Program-made: the position numbers and the translations under genes
The notes under the pieces: generated by a model
Database searches by the model: none
Seen by the model: only the letters and a program-made list of their open reading frames with translations
What the model was told of the DNA's origin: nothing
Source of the DNA: Candidatus Sumerlaeia bacterium
GTDB lineage: Bacteria > Sumerlaeota > Sumerlaeia > JADFCW01
Assembly: GCA_026415575.1 (NCBI GenBank)
Contig: JAOAGV010000037.1
Location: 1-36,575 of the forward strand
DNA length: 36,575 nucleotides
Direction of reading: 5' to 3'
In this document: positions 23,152 through 31,273 of the stretch, one piece after another
How positions within the stretch are numbered: position 1 is the first letter of the stretch
Layout: every line of letters starts with the position of its first letter

Positions 23152-24330
23152 CTACTGCACTTGGTGCGTAGCGCTCCGGCCGGCGTCGCGCAGGGCCTTC
23201 TCCAGAATTCTTACCGCCAACCGGTTTTCTCGGGCAAGGCCAATGGTGATTCGCACATAATCCTTCAACCCGAATCCGCCCATGGGCCGCACAATTACAC
23301 CGCGCTCCATCATGGCTTGGGCCACCGCCGCACCGTCACAGCCGTCGCGTCCCACGCGCACAAGCACGAAGTTGGTCTGGCTGGGGATATACTCCAAGCC
23401 CAGCCGCTCGAACTGCTCATAGAGATAGCGGCGGCCTTCTTCGTTCACGGCAATGCTTCGCTGCAAAAACTCCCCATCATCCAGCGCGGCGGCGGCGGCT
23501 TCCTGTCCTGCGCGATTGACGTTGAACGGCGGGCGCACGCGATCCACATCCTTCACGATTTCCGGTACAGCCACGCCGTAGCCGACACGCAGTCCCGCCA
23601 GACCATAAGTCTTTGAGAACGTTCGCAGCACCACCAGGTTCGGGTGCCGTGCGATATACTCGATGCCGTTGAAATAGTCCGGTGCCTGCACGTATTCGTA
23701 GTAGGCTTGATCGAGGACAATGAGTACGCGTCGCGGCACGGCTTTGAGAAACCGCTCGAATTCCTTGCGCCCAACCATTGTGCCGACAGGGTTCTCCGGA
23801 TTGGCCAGAAAGACCGCCTTGGTGCTTTTGTCCACCGCGCGTGCCATGGCCACCAGATCGTGCCGCCAGTTCTTCAGGGGGACGGTTTTGAACCGCGCCC
23901 CGACCATCTGTGCCGCCATCTGATAGCGCACAAACGAATACTGCGAGACAATCATGGTGTCGCGCGGCGAAAGATAGGTCAGTGCCAGCCAAATGATGAG
24001 TTCGTCCGAGCCGTTGCCGAACATGAGTTGTTCGGGCGCAACGGCCAAATGGCGGCTTAAGGCCTGCCGCAGATAATACACGTTGCCGTCGGGATACAGA
24101 TGCAGCTGGCGCGCATGGCGCTTGAGCGCGGCGACGGCCTTGGGCGACGGTCCGAGCGGGTTTTCGTTCGAGGCCAGCTTGATCACGCGCTTCAGCCCAT
24201 ACTCGCGCTGCACTTCTTCGATCGGCCTCCCCGGCGGATAGGGCGCGAGGGCCAGCAAGTGCGGGTTGCAACGAAGGATAGGGTTTGGGTTTTTTGCGTT
24301 TGGCTTTAGGATGGAAGAACTCGACCCCAT
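23152..24330 (-). CDS. hisC: Histidinol-phosphate/aromatic aminotransferase (fold type I)
   Basis: From the ATG at 24330 the protein has 392 residues. It is a class I/II PLP aminotransferase of the HisC type. Features are ALAPYPPGRPIEEVQ at the start of the fold, IKLASNENPLGPSPK, GNGSDELIIWL, ANPENPVG, VLDQAYYEYV, and the PLP lysine in TFSKTYGLAGLRVGYG (K240). The N-terminal 25 residues before the fold are longer than usual. HisC-like enzymes act on histidinol phosphate, and several also transaminate aromatic keto acids or prephenate. Its place between tyrA and pheA, with no other his gene nearby, favours the aromatic role. The symbol reflects the family and not a proven reaction. A longer frame to 24468 has no support. 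Confidence 0.88.
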   Translation of the reverse strand: MGSSSSILKPNAKNPNPILRCNPHLLALAPYPPGRPIEEVQREYGLKRVIKLASNENPLGPSPKAVAALKRHARQLHLYPDGNVYYLRQALSRHLAVAPEQLMFGNGSDELIIWLALTYLSPRDTMIVSQYSFVRYQMAAQMVGARFKTVPLKNWRHDLVAMARAVDKSTKAVFLANPENPVGTMVGRKEFERFLKAVPRRVLIVLDQAYYEYVQAPDYFNGIEYIARHPNLVVLRTFSKTYGLAGLRVGYGVAVPEIVKDVDRVRPPFNVNRAGQEAAAAALDDGEFLQRSIAVNEEGRRYLYEQFERLGLEYIPSQTNFVLVRVGRDGCDGAAVAQAMMERGVIVRPMGGFGLKDYVRITIGLARENRLAVRILEKALRDAGRSATHQVQ

Positions 24331-24486
24331 GATTTTTTTCGCTCCGCGTGGGTTCGGGGTGATCGCAGCTATAGTCGCCGGCATAAACCGGCTCCCAGAA
24401 TCCGTCAAAAGCACATCTGATGCGAACTTTCCGTATTGCTCTACGACGAAATTGCCGCGAATCCACAATCCAAAATCCGGCAGGTC

Positions 24487-25578
24487 TTAGCGATATTCGC
24501 TTTCCGTCCGCGGGCGCACTTCCTGCGGATAGCTGCCCAGCACGCGCACAAACACGCAGTGCGGCTCGATACGGCTGAGTGCCGCCTTTACGGGCGGATC
24601 ATTGATGTGTCCGGTGAGGTCCACAAAAAACACATACTCCCATGCCTTGCGCCGCGTCGGCCGCGACTCGATCTTGGTCAGGTTGATGCCCTCTTCCGAA
24701 AAAGGTTGGAGCAGGCTGAACAGAGCGCCCGGACGGTCTTTCACCGAGAACATCAGCGACGTTTTGTCGTTGCCTGTTGGCTGGCAGACTTTTTTCCCGA
24801 TAACCCAGAACCGTGTGGAATTCCAGTGGGAGTCTTCGATGTTGGAGGCGACGATCTTCATTTTATACATACGGGCGGCCAGTTCGCTGGCGATGGCCGC
24901 CGAGTATTTCTCGCGCGCCGCACGCTGCACGCCCTGCACGGTTGTTGCCGTCTCGATTCGCTCCGCATTAGGCAGATGGCGGGTCAGCCAGGCTGCGCAT
25001 TGGGAAAACGGCTGCGGGTGCGAATAGACGCGGCGGATTTTGTCGAGCGGGCAGCGCGCCAGCAGATTGTGCGTGATGGCCATAAGGATTTCCGAGCAAA
25101 TCCGCACGTCGTAGTCGAGAAACATGTCCAGTGTGGTATGCACCACGCCGCCGGTCGAGTTTTCAACCGGCACGACCGCATATTCCACCTCGTCTTTTTC
25201 GACGGCAAGGAAGGCATCATTGATGGTGTCGCGGGCAACGTATTCAGCTGCCGACCCGAATTCCGTCACGGCCGCAATATGTGTGAACGTGGCTTCGGGG
25301 CCGAAATAGGCGACGCGGACGGCCTTTTCCAGCGCAAGGCAATGCGACATGATTTCTGTGAACACAGCCTTGATGCCTGTTCGGGGAAACTCGCCCGTCC
25401 CGCGCTCCATGGCGCGCTGCAGAATGGTTTTCTGGCGCGCCGGATCATAATAATCCAGCCCGTGGGCCTTTTTATACTCGCCCACCTTGCGCGCCAGACT
25501 GGCCCGCCGATCCAGCAACTCGACCATCTGGCTGTCTATGGCATCAATCTGCTTTCGCAACTGTTCGAGCTTGTTCAT
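24487..25578 (-). CDS. pheA: Bifunctional chorismate mutase / prephenate dehydratase
   Basis: From the ATG at 25578 (AAAAAGG about 8 bases ahead) the protein has 363 residues. An AroQ-type chorismate mutase domain (about residues 1-85) opens with MNKLEQLRKQIDAIDSQMVELLDRRASLARKVGEYK. The prephenate dehydratase domain (about 95-270) has VRVAYFGPEATFTHIAA, VVPVENSTGGVVHTTLDMF, and the diagnostic IEDSHWNSTRFWVIG with the catalytic Thr-Arg-Phe. A C-terminal ACT domain carries FSVKDRPGALFSLLQPF and the ESRPTRR phenylalanine-binding motif, so feedback inhibition by phenylalanine is likely. It converts chorismate to phenylpyruvate. The neighbouring aminotransferase and TyrA complete the tyrosine and phenylalanine branches. 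Confidence 0.95.
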   Translation of the reverse strand: MNKLEQLRKQIDAIDSQMVELLDRRASLARKVGEYKKAHGLDYYDPARQKTILQRAMERGTGEFPRTGIKAVFTEIMSHCLALEKAVRVAYFGPEATFTHIAAVTEFGSAAEYVARDTINDAFLAVEKDEVEYAVVPVENSTGGVVHTTLDMFLDYDVRICSEILMAITHNLLARCPLDKIRRVYSHPQPFSQCAAWLTRHLPNAERIETATTVQGVQRAAREKYSAAIASELAARMYKMKIVASNIEDSHWNSTRFWVIGKKVCQPTGNDKTSLMFSVKDRPGALFSLLQPFSEEGINLTKIESRPTRRKAWEYVFFVDLTGHINDPPVKAALSRIEPHCVFVRVLGSYPQEVRPRTESEYR

Positions 25579-25609
25579 ACGCAAGACCTTTTTCCGGCCC
25601 ATCGCCAAG

Positions 25610-25858
25610 TTATGGTTTCTTTTTTGCCCGCAGTCCCAGCCAAATCCGCCCCAGACCGACGACTAACAAGAACACACCCAGAGCCGCCACAATCAGTCCG
25701 CTGGGTTGCGAAGAAATCGGTGCGCCGGCGCGCAGATGTTGGTCCATAACCCATCCGGTGCGGATTACAACCAGTCCGGCACCGACGCCCAAGACGCCCT
25801 TGAGCAGGGCAAACTTTGTCTCTCCTTCCCCGCGAGCCGGCTTTTCGTTGTTGGCCAT
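25610..25858 (-). CDS. Small two-helix membrane protein of unknown function
   Basis: From the ATG at 25858 the protein has 82 residues. A charged N-terminus (MANNEKPARGEGETK) precedes a first hydrophobic helix, FALLKGVLGVGAGLVVIRTG. A short loop and a second helix, GLIVAALGVFLLVVGLGRIW, follow, and it ends in a basic RAKKKP tail. I do not recognise a family. The gene lies 23 bases after the rluB stop and 31 bases before the pheA start on the same strand, so it is probably co-transcribed. Longer upstream frames overlap rluB and look like shadow sequence. A function cannot be given. Confidence 0.65.
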   Translation of the reverse strand: MANNEKPARGEGETKFALLKGVLGVGAGLVVIRTGWVMDQHLRAGAPISSQPSGLIVAALGVFLLVVGLGRIWLGLRAKKKP

Positions 25859-25881
25859 CCCCGTCGTCCCGCGCTTGACGG

Positions 25882-26640
25882 CTATGATGGTTGCACGAAA
25901 CGGTCGCCCTCGTCCAACGAGACAGCCCGATATAGCATTCGTACCTCGGCCTTTGTCAAGTGCCGCCAGTTGCCGGCAGCAAGGCGGCCCAGACGAATCG
26001 GCCCCATTCGCACGCGCCGCAGCGACACCACCTTGAATCCCAGCGCCTCGAACATCCGCCGGATTTGACGCTTGCGCCCTTCGCCCAAAACAATCCGCAC
26101 AACCGAACGGCGGTGGTCCTGCCCAAGGACAGCCGCACGGAGTGCTCTTGCCGGCCCGTCGTCCAGCAGCACTCCGCCCGTTAAGGCTTTGCACGTGTCT
26201 GCGCCGACTCTGCCTTCAACGCCGACCACGTACTCCTTTTCGATGTGGTAGCGCGGATGGGTCAGGCGGTGAATCAGCGGGCCGTCGTCGGTCAGCACGA
26301 CCAGCCCTTCACTGTCTTTGTCCAAGCGCCCGACCGGCTTGAGTCGGCCGGCGAGGTGGGGCGGGGCGAGGTCCACCACGCATCGTTCGGCGTGGGGGTC
26401 GCGGACGGTGCTCGTGCAGCCGCGCGGCTTGTGAACCGCGATGTAGATGCGCGTTTCCGGCGGGCGGATAATCCGGCCGTCCACCTCGATGGAATCGGCA
26501 CGCGGATCGCAGAAACAGGGAACGCGCAACACAGGCTGGCCATTCACGCGGACGCGCCCCGCGCGGATCATCTGCTCGGCAGCCCGACGCGAGGCCACGC
26601 CGCATGCCGCCAGCCATTTATGCAAAAGAAGTTTTTCCAT
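25882..26640 (-). CDS. rluB: RsuA/RluB/RluF-family pseudouridine synthase
   Basis: The 252-residue protein isomerises uridine to pseudouridine in rRNA. An S4 RNA-binding domain at residues 1-60 opens MEKLLLHKWLAACGVASRRAAEQMI and ends with a DGRII-type turn. The catalytic domain shows the family motif GRLDKDSEGLVVLTDDG with Asp107, then HRLTHPRYHIEKEYVV, and LGEGRKRQIRRMFEALG. The size and RLKPVGRLDKDSEG pattern fit the RluB/RsuA group better than RluA. The RluB assignment also draws on the scpA-scpB neighbourhood, where this family member is often found. A perfect hairpin (26662-26681) lies 22 bases before the start, and no clear ribosome binding site is present. Confidence 0.9.
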   Translation of the reverse strand: MEKLLLHKWLAACGVASRRAAEQMIRAGRVRVNGQPVLRVPCFCDPRADSIEVDGRIIRPPETRIYIAVHKPRGCTSTVRDPHAERCVVDLAPPHLAGRLKPVGRLDKDSEGLVVLTDDGPLIHRLTHPRYHIEKEYVVGVEGRVGADTCKALTGGVLLDDGPARALRAAVLGQDHRRSVVRIVLGEGRKRQIRRMFEALGFKVVSLRRVRMGPIRLGRLAAGNWRHLTKAEVRMLYRAVSLDEGDRFVQPS

Positions 26641-26661
26641 TGTAATCGTACAAGGACTGTC

Positions 26662-26681
26662 GGGTCAAAATTTTTTGACCC
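26662..26681 (-). other. Perfect 9-base-stem hairpin between scpB and rluB
   Basis: GGGTCAAAA-TT-TTTTGACCC is a perfect inverted repeat with a two-base centre. It sits one base after the scpB stop and 22 bases before the rluB start. On the minus strand no T-run follows, so it resembles an mRNA-processing or stabilising hairpin, or a weak terminator that relies on its own internal A/T. Confidence 0.8.
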
Positions 26682-26682
26682 T

Positions 26683-27438
26683 TCAGCCGGGATTGGCACT
26701 GAACCGTTCGCGGAGCGATTCGATCGAGGGCAGCTCCGCAAGACTTTTCAAACCGAAGTGTTTCAGGAAGTGTTGCGTGGTACCATACAAAAAGGGTCTT
26801 CCGGGAACGGGTTTCTGCCCCACCGTTTCGATCAATTCCATTTCGAGCAGGGCATGGACGATGCCGCTCGAATCCACGCCGCGGATTGCATCAATTTCGG
26901 CACGAATGATCGGCTGCTTGTAGGCAATAATCGCAAGGGTTTCGAGCATGGCCTTGGAAAGCCCGATGCGGCCTTTCCGTTTGCGGAACGGCGCCAGATA
27001 GTCGGCAAAGCGCGGACGCGTGGCCATTTGATAGCCGCCGGCCACCTCGACCACCTGCAATCCGCTTCCACGATCGTCATACTCGCTCTGCAACTCAACC
27101 AGAAGGGCGCGCAAATCGTTTTCCTTGAGCGGCTTGACCAGATCGCGCAGCTGCTTGAGCGTCAAAGGCTCGACGGCGGCGAACAGTAGGCATTCGAGAA
27201 CGGCCTTGGCCTCGGCGCGGCTTTTGACGCGCGGGACTTTATAGCGACGGCCTTCGGACTGGTCGGACTGGTCGGACACGTCGGATGTATCCAATTTCTC
27301 TGACTCGTCCGACTTCTCTGACTTGTCTGAGTCGTCCGACCTGTCAGACTCGTCCGACTTTTCCAACTCACTCGACTGAGCGGCTTCGTGTTCGTTTTCT
27401 TCAGATTCCGGCTTCTGGTTGCGTTTCGGGGAAGACAT
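26683..27438 (-). CDS. scpB: Segregation and condensation protein ScpB, with Ser-Asp repeat N-terminus
   Basis: From the ATG at 27438 the protein has 251 residues. It is the kleisin-binding partner of ScpA in the SMC condensin complex. The core, residues 70-235, is a tandem winged helix: AVLECLLFAAVEPLTLKQLRDLV, then LQVVEVAGGYQMATRPRFADYL and LSKAMLETLAIIAYKQPIIRAEIDAIRGVDSSGIVHALLE. It ends with the diagnostic GRPFLYGTTQHFLKHFGL. An unusual N-terminal extension holds about twelve Ser-Asp-X repeats at residues 27-63, encoded by the nonamer array. This part is acidic, disordered and not part of the ScpB fold. The start overlaps scpA by 38 bases with GGAGG ahead, so translation is coupled. Confidence 0.93.
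   Translation of the reverse strand: MSSPKRNQKPESEENEHEAAQSSELEKSDESDRSDDSDKSEKSDESEKLDTSDVSDQSDQSEGRRYKVPRVKSRAEAKAVLECLLFAAVEPLTLKQLRDLVKPLKENDLRALLVELQSEYDDRGSGLQVVEVAGGYQMATRPRFADYLAPFRKRKGRIGLSKAMLETLAIIAYKQPIIRAEIDAIRGVDSSGIVHALLEMELIETVGQKPVPGRPFLYGTTQHFLKHFGLKSLAELPSIESLRERFSANPG
27254..27370. repeat. Nonamer array TCNGACNNN, locus 3, inside scpB
   Basis: Thirteen contiguous 9-base units without a break, for example TCGGACTGG (twice), TCGGACACG, TCTGACTCG, TCCGACTTC and TCCGACCTG. The first two bases TC and the GAC are most constant, while the third base and the last three vary. On the minus strand they encode Ser-Asp-X in the N-terminal tail of ScpB. Confidence 0.9.
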
Positions 27439-28168
27439 GCTCAGACTGTTCCTCCACGGCTGTGGCAATCACATCGTCAAACAAGGTTTCCTGCTTCAGA
27501 CGAATCCGGCGCCGCCGGCAGAGTTCCAGCAGCGCCAGAAAGGTTACAATCGTCTCGATTTTGTTGATGCAGCGCGCAAACAAAGCGCTCAGGCGGAGCT
27601 GCCCACCGTGGCGAAGGCGGTGCTCGATGTCCACCATTTTGTCTTCAACGCGAAACCTCTCTTCGATGACGCGATGAAAATCCTTCGATGTGGCATAGCG
27701 CAGAACGCGGCTGAATGCCAAAAACAGCGCTTCGAGGTTTTCCATGACCTGCCCGTCGGCCTCGGGCGCAACAATCGGAATCACCTTCGTGCGATAGAAC
27801 ACCCGGCTGTGTTCTTCCGCGCGTTCGGCCAGCGTGTGCGCGGCCTCCTTGAACCGCCGGTATTCGACCAGCTGGCGGATGAGGGCACGGGTGCTGGTGA
27901 TTTCGTCCTCTTCGACTTCGGGGCCTTCCTCCATCGGCGGGGTGGGCAGCAGCGCGCGCGACTTGATGGCAATCAGCGTTGCGGCCATGACGAGGAACTC
28001 GCCTGCCAACTCGATGTTCAACTCTTCGGCCTGTTCAATATACTCGAGGTATTGCTCCGTAATCTTCGCAATTTCAATATCATAGATGTCCATCTGGTTT
28101 TCCTTGACCAGATGGAGCAGAAGGTCAAAAGGCCCCTCGAACACCGGCAGCCTGATGCGATAGGACAT
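27401..28168 (-). CDS. scpA: Segregation and condensation protein ScpA (kleisin)
   Basis: From the ATG at 28168 the protein has 255 residues. It opens with YRIRLPVFEGPFDLLLHLVKENQMDIYDI, the ScpA N-terminal SMC-binding signature. ITEQYLEYIEQAEELNIELAGEFLVMAATLIAIKSRALLP follows, then an acidic middle region that binds the ScpB dimer. A C-terminal winged helix (about residues 175-235) carries FLALLELCRRRRIRLKQETLFDDV. It bridges the SMC heads during chromosome condensation. The start follows the trpS stop by a single base, and GAGGA within the trpS end serves as its ribosome binding site. The trpS-scpA-scpB-rluB order is a widely conserved bacterial arrangement. Confidence 0.95.
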   Translation of the reverse strand: MSYRIRLPVFEGPFDLLLHLVKENQMDIYDIEIAKITEQYLEYIEQAEELNIELAGEFLVMAATLIAIKSRALLPTPPMEEGPEVEEDEITSTRALIRQLVEYRRFKEAAHTLAERAEEHSRVFYRTKVIPIVAPEADGQVMENLEALFLAFSRVLRYATSKDFHRVIEERFRVEDKMVDIEHRLRHGGQLRLSALFARCINKIETIVTFLALLELCRRRRIRLKQETLFDDVIATAVEEQSEHVFPETQPEAGI

Positions 28169-28169
28169 T

Positions 28170-29159
28170 CTATTCCTCAAACAGATGCAGGGCCTTGCGC
28201 ACGCGCTTCATGGTGGCTTCCGCCGCCTCGCGGGCCCGATGATTGCCTTCGGCCAGCACACGATCCACGATTCGAGGGTTGGCTTCCAGTTCGCGCCGCC
28301 GTCCCCGAATCGGGTCGAGGAGCGCATTCAGCCGCTCGATCAGCAATCCCTTGCAGTCCATGCAGCCGATGCTGGCCGTTCGGCAGCCCGTCTCGATCCA
28401 GTCCAACTTGTCGGTGCTGACCAGCTTCTGATAGGCATACACGCTGCAGACGTCGGGGTTGCCCGGGTCTTGCCGCCGCACGCGCGCCGGATCGGTCACC
28501 ATCAATTTTGCTTTGCGACTGACCTCGTCGGGCGGATCCGACAGGTAGATGGCGTTGCCGTAGCTTTTGCTCATTTTGCGTCCGTCAATGCCCAGAAGCC
28601 GCGGGGCCGGACTCAGAATGGGCTGCGGCTCGACCAGCACCTGTCCGTAAATGAAGTTCACGCGTCGGACCATCTCGCGGCACATCTCGAGGTGCGGGAC
28701 CTGATCCTCGCCGATGGGCACGGCGACCGCATCGTAGATGGTAATGTCGGCGGCCTGCAGAACCGGATAATTCAAGAAACCGATATTCGACAGATCGCGG
28801 TTTTGAATCTGTTCGATTTGTTCCTTGTAGGTGGGGCAGCGTTCCAGCCATGGCACCGGCGTGAACATGCCGAGAATCAGCGACAGTTCGGCGTGCTGTT
28901 TGACCGCCGACTGAACAAACATGGTGCACCGCTGTGGATCGAGGCCGACCGACAGCCAGTCAATGCCCAACTCCCGCGTGTTTTCCGGTATCTGCGACGT
29001 GTCCTGCCATTCCGACGTCAGCGCGTGCCAGTCGGCGATCATGAAGAAGCAATCATATTCATCTTGGAGCCGGACGTAGTTCTGGAGCGCACCGAAGTAA
29101 TGCCCCAGATGCAGCCGTCCGGTCGGACGCATCCCGCTCAGTATTCGTTTCTTGCCCAT
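28170..29159 (-). CDS. trpS: Tryptophanyl-tRNA synthetase
   Basis: From the ATG at 29159 (GGGAG 6 bases ahead) the protein has 329 residues. It is a class Ic aminoacyl-tRNA synthetase that charges tRNA-Trp. The HIGH-type motif appears as TGRLHLGHYFGAL (HLGH at 17-20), and KMSKS as GRKMSKSYGN (195-199). Other marks are MIADWHALT, the tryptophan-pocket block GFLNYPVLQAADITIY and VAVPIGEDQVPHLEM. The length is typical of bacterial TrpRS with no extra domain. The frame could extend two codons to a TTG, but the binding site supports the ATG. It is tightly followed by scpA. Confidence 0.97.
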   Translation of the reverse strand: MGKKRILSGMRPTGRLHLGHYFGALQNYVRLQDEYDCFFMIADWHALTSEWQDTSQIPENTRELGIDWLSVGLDPQRCTMFVQSAVKQHAELSLILGMFTPVPWLERCPTYKEQIEQIQNRDLSNIGFLNYPVLQAADITIYDAVAVPIGEDQVPHLEMCREMVRRVNFIYGQVLVEPQPILSPAPRLLGIDGRKMSKSYGNAIYLSDPPDEVSRKAKLMVTDPARVRRQDPGNPDVCSVYAYQKLVSTDKLDWIETGCRTASIGCMDCKGLLIERLNALLDPIRGRRRELEANPRIVDRVLAEGNHRAREAAEATMKRVRKALHLFEE

Positions 29160-29172
29160 GCACAACTCCCGG

Positions 29173-29829
29173 CTAAAAAATGAAGCGCAGAACCACCTTG
29201 AGACAAGCGTTGATAATCCAATGAAACACTGTTGAAAGGGGGCTAAACAGAATCAACAGCAAAATAATATAGCCGTAGGGCGCGATGGCGGCGTAGCGGT
29301 CGGCCAGAGGCGAGCGCGCTGCGATCAGAAACCGCTGCACCACATGCGAGCCGTCCAACGGCGGAATCGGGATCAAATTGAAGATGGCCAAACAGACATT
29401 GATCGTGATGAAAAACATCAGGACTACAAATAGCCATTCCATCCCCGGCGCCGAAATCAAGCCGGTCAGCACCGCCAGTTTCATCAGTACGGCCGCCAGC
29501 GCCACCAACATCAGATTTGAGCCCGGACCGGCCAGCGACACGAAAATGTCCCACTCGCTGCTGCGAAACCGCAGCGGGTTGACCGGCACGGGCTTGGCCC
29601 ACCCAATCAACGGCAGGCCCGGACCAAAAAACTGGATGATGGGAATGACCACCGTCCCAATGGGGTCCAGATGTGCCAGAGGATTGAGTGTCAGCCGTCC
29701 CTGAAGCGCCGCCGTGTCGTCGCCCGCGCGAAACGCAATGTAGGCATGGGCCACCTCATGAACGACAATCGAAAAGAGCAGCACCGGCAAGGCAAGAATG
29801 CGTTGATCAAATAGATCGCCCGGCGACAA
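29173..29829 (-). CDS. Site-2 protease family (M50) membrane metalloprotease
   Basis: The 218-residue protein has about five membrane segments. The zinc motif HEVAH (residues 24-28) lies within the first helix, ALPVLLFSIVVHEVAHAYIA, and the third ligand is in IFNLIPIPPLDGSHV (D159). It lacks a PDZ domain, so it belongs to the short S2P-like group common beside trpS and scpA and thought to act in regulated intramembrane proteolysis. AGPGSNLMLVALA marks the conserved core. The start is TTG with AAGGAG 7 bases ahead (29837-29842); no better start is available. The trpS gene follows after 13 bases. Confidence 0.92.
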   Translation of the reverse strand: MSPGDLFDQRILALPVLLFSIVVHEVAHAYIAFRAGDDTAALQGRLTLNPLAHLDPIGTVVIPIIQFFGPGLPLIGWAKPVPVNPLRFRSSEWDIFVSLAGPGSNLMLVALAAVLMKLAVLTGLISAPGMEWLFVVLMFFITINVCLAIFNLIPIPPLDGSHVVQRFLIAARSPLADRYAAIAPYGYIILLLILFSPLSTVFHWIINACLKVVLRFIF

Positions 29830-30174
29830 GACGTGGCTCCTTCGAATGGAAATGTTTGTTCACCGGCGAAACACCGCCCGGCGGCGTTCGCCGCACAATA
29901 GATTTCCCCGGCTATCGTTTTTCTCCACGCCTGTCAACTGCGCAAACGCATATCCGCCCCCGGATGATATTCTGGACAATCCGTTGAACTGCGCGCAGCC
30001 CCGCCGCCGTTTAGCCTTTATCAGCGGTGGCCAAACAAAATGTTTGCGTTGCGGGAAAGGGGAACGCGTGGCGGGTGGAAAGTCGTTGAAAAACAATATA
30101 GCGCGCCGCTGCGTGCAGTTCAAAGAGTTGCCTGTCCAGATAGTCCAGCGCGCAGTCCGAGGGCTGCGAGAAAG
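29830..30174. other. Intergenic stretch, no gene seen; one hairpin
   Basis: This 345-base gap separates the M50 gene from the end of the sugar isomerase-like gene. I see no coding region. A hairpin with seven-base arms CGGCGAA / TTCGCCG (29864-29870 and 29887-29893) and a 16-base loop lies in the leader of the M50 gene. No clear promoter was found. Confidence 0.55.
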
Positions 30175-31131
30175 TCAATAGCCCAACACCTTGCGCACGA
30201 ACTCGCGGCTCATTTTCAGGCTCTCGCGGATCGGGCGCGTGGGCGTGAAATCACGCTCGTGGGCCAGTTCAATCACCGCGTCACCCTGAAAGCCCGCCTC
30301 GCGCAGCGCTTTGGCAATCTCGACGTAGTCCATGTCGCCCTCGCCCAGCGCTTCCGACCACCGGCCGTCCTTTTTCTGGTCGCGCAAGTGTAGGAAAACA
30401 ATCTGCCGGCCGTAGCGCCGGATGAACGCCGCCGGGTCCACCTTGCCGCGCAGAAGCCAGTTTAGGTCGGGGCCGAGTTTGACGTCGGGGATGCGGGCCA
30501 GTGTGCCTTTGAGGTCGTGCATATCGTCGGCCACTTCGTAGGTGTGGTTGTGGAGATTGAGCACGACGCCGTTTTTCTCGCACAGAGCGATGATTTTGCG
30601 GAGAAGACCGGCTTGCGCATCGAGCTGTTCCTCGGTTTTTTTCTTCGGCGCCTGTCCAACGGAAACGCCAAGAGTCCGCCCGCCCAACTTGGCCAGCCGC
30701 GTTACAACCAACTCGGCATCTTCAAGCACTGCCTCGTGCTGCGCGCGGTTCCACATTGCGCCGCCGAAGGATGTTCCGATGACCGGCAGGCGGTGCTTCT
30801 GGGAAAGTTCGCCGATGCGTGCCACGGCGTCGTCGGGACGCAGCGCCGTGTGCATCAACTCGACCCCGTCCATGCCGGCGTAGTGCATGTCGGCGAAAAT
30901 CTGCGGCAGAGCGGGCGTGATGTCGTAGCCGGGCAGAGTGGCGGCATAGACCCACGGGTGGGCGCCGACGAGGACTTTGGGCGGCGCGGCCGGCACGGGT
31001 GGGGCGGCAAACGCGGCAGAGGACGTGCGCGACACTGTCCCGCCGGCGAGGCCAAGTGCGCCGGCTGCGGCGGAGCACAAAAAGCTGCGTCGGGAGTGTT
31101 TCCCGGTCAAGCCGGAGTCCGTTGCTTTCAT
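30175..31131 (-). CDS. Tat-exported sugar phosphate isomerase/epimerase-like protein (TIM barrel)
   Basis: The 318-residue protein starts with KHSRRSFLCSAAAGALGLAGG, a twin-arginine signal, then an Ala/Pro-rich linker to about residue 50. The AP-endonuclease-2-type TIM barrel follows with the divalent-metal ligands in order: the Glu in GMDGVELMHTAL, the His pair in VVLNLHNHTYEV, the Asp in VKLGPDLNWLL, the His in IVFLHLRDQ and the Glu in DAVIELAHER. This is the fold of xylose isomerase, L-rhamnose isomerase and inositol catabolism proteins (PF01261), and also of keto-sugar epimerases. The substrate is unknown. It lies beside an exported MocA oxidoreductase, as such proteins often do. GGGGGA lies 7 bases ahead of the ATG. 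Copy 3 of the 100-base element ends 30 bases upstream. Confidence 0.9.
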   Translation of the reverse strand: MKATDSGLTGKHSRRSFLCSAAAGALGLAGGTVSRTSSAAFAAPPVPAAPPKVLVGAHPWVYAATLPGYDITPALPQIFADMHYAGMDGVELMHTALRPDDAVARIGELSQKHRLPVIGTSFGGAMWNRAQHEAVLEDAELVVTRLAKLGGRTLGVSVGQAPKKKTEEQLDAQAGLLRKIIALCEKNGVVLNLHNHTYEVADDMHDLKGTLARIPDVKLGPDLNWLLRGKVDPAAFIRRYGRQIVFLHLRDQKKDGRWSEALGEGDMDYVEIAKALREAGFQGDAVIELAHERDFTPTRPIRESLKMSREFVRKVLGY

Positions 31132-31161
31132 GGGTTCCCCCTTTTCTGATAAATATCGGAG

Positions 31162-31261
31162 CTTTATATTCTTCGCTCAAAACATCCAGCCGATTTGCAA
31201 AGGTCCTTTATAACTTCCAACCTCTTGCCTGTGACCTCTTTGGTTGTAGCCAAAGGCTACG
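31162..31261 (-). repeat. 100-base conserved upstream element, copy 3
   Basis: This is the third copy, gapless against copies 1 and 2. Its hairpin is GTAGCC-TTT-GGCTAC, in which the fourth stem position has changed from G-C to A-T on both arms relative to the other copies. It ends 30 bases before the ATG of the sugar isomerase-like gene, in that gene's orientation, and carries TATAAA at 31163-31168. Confidence 0.85.
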
Positions 31262-31273
31262 TGGGCCTATCCC

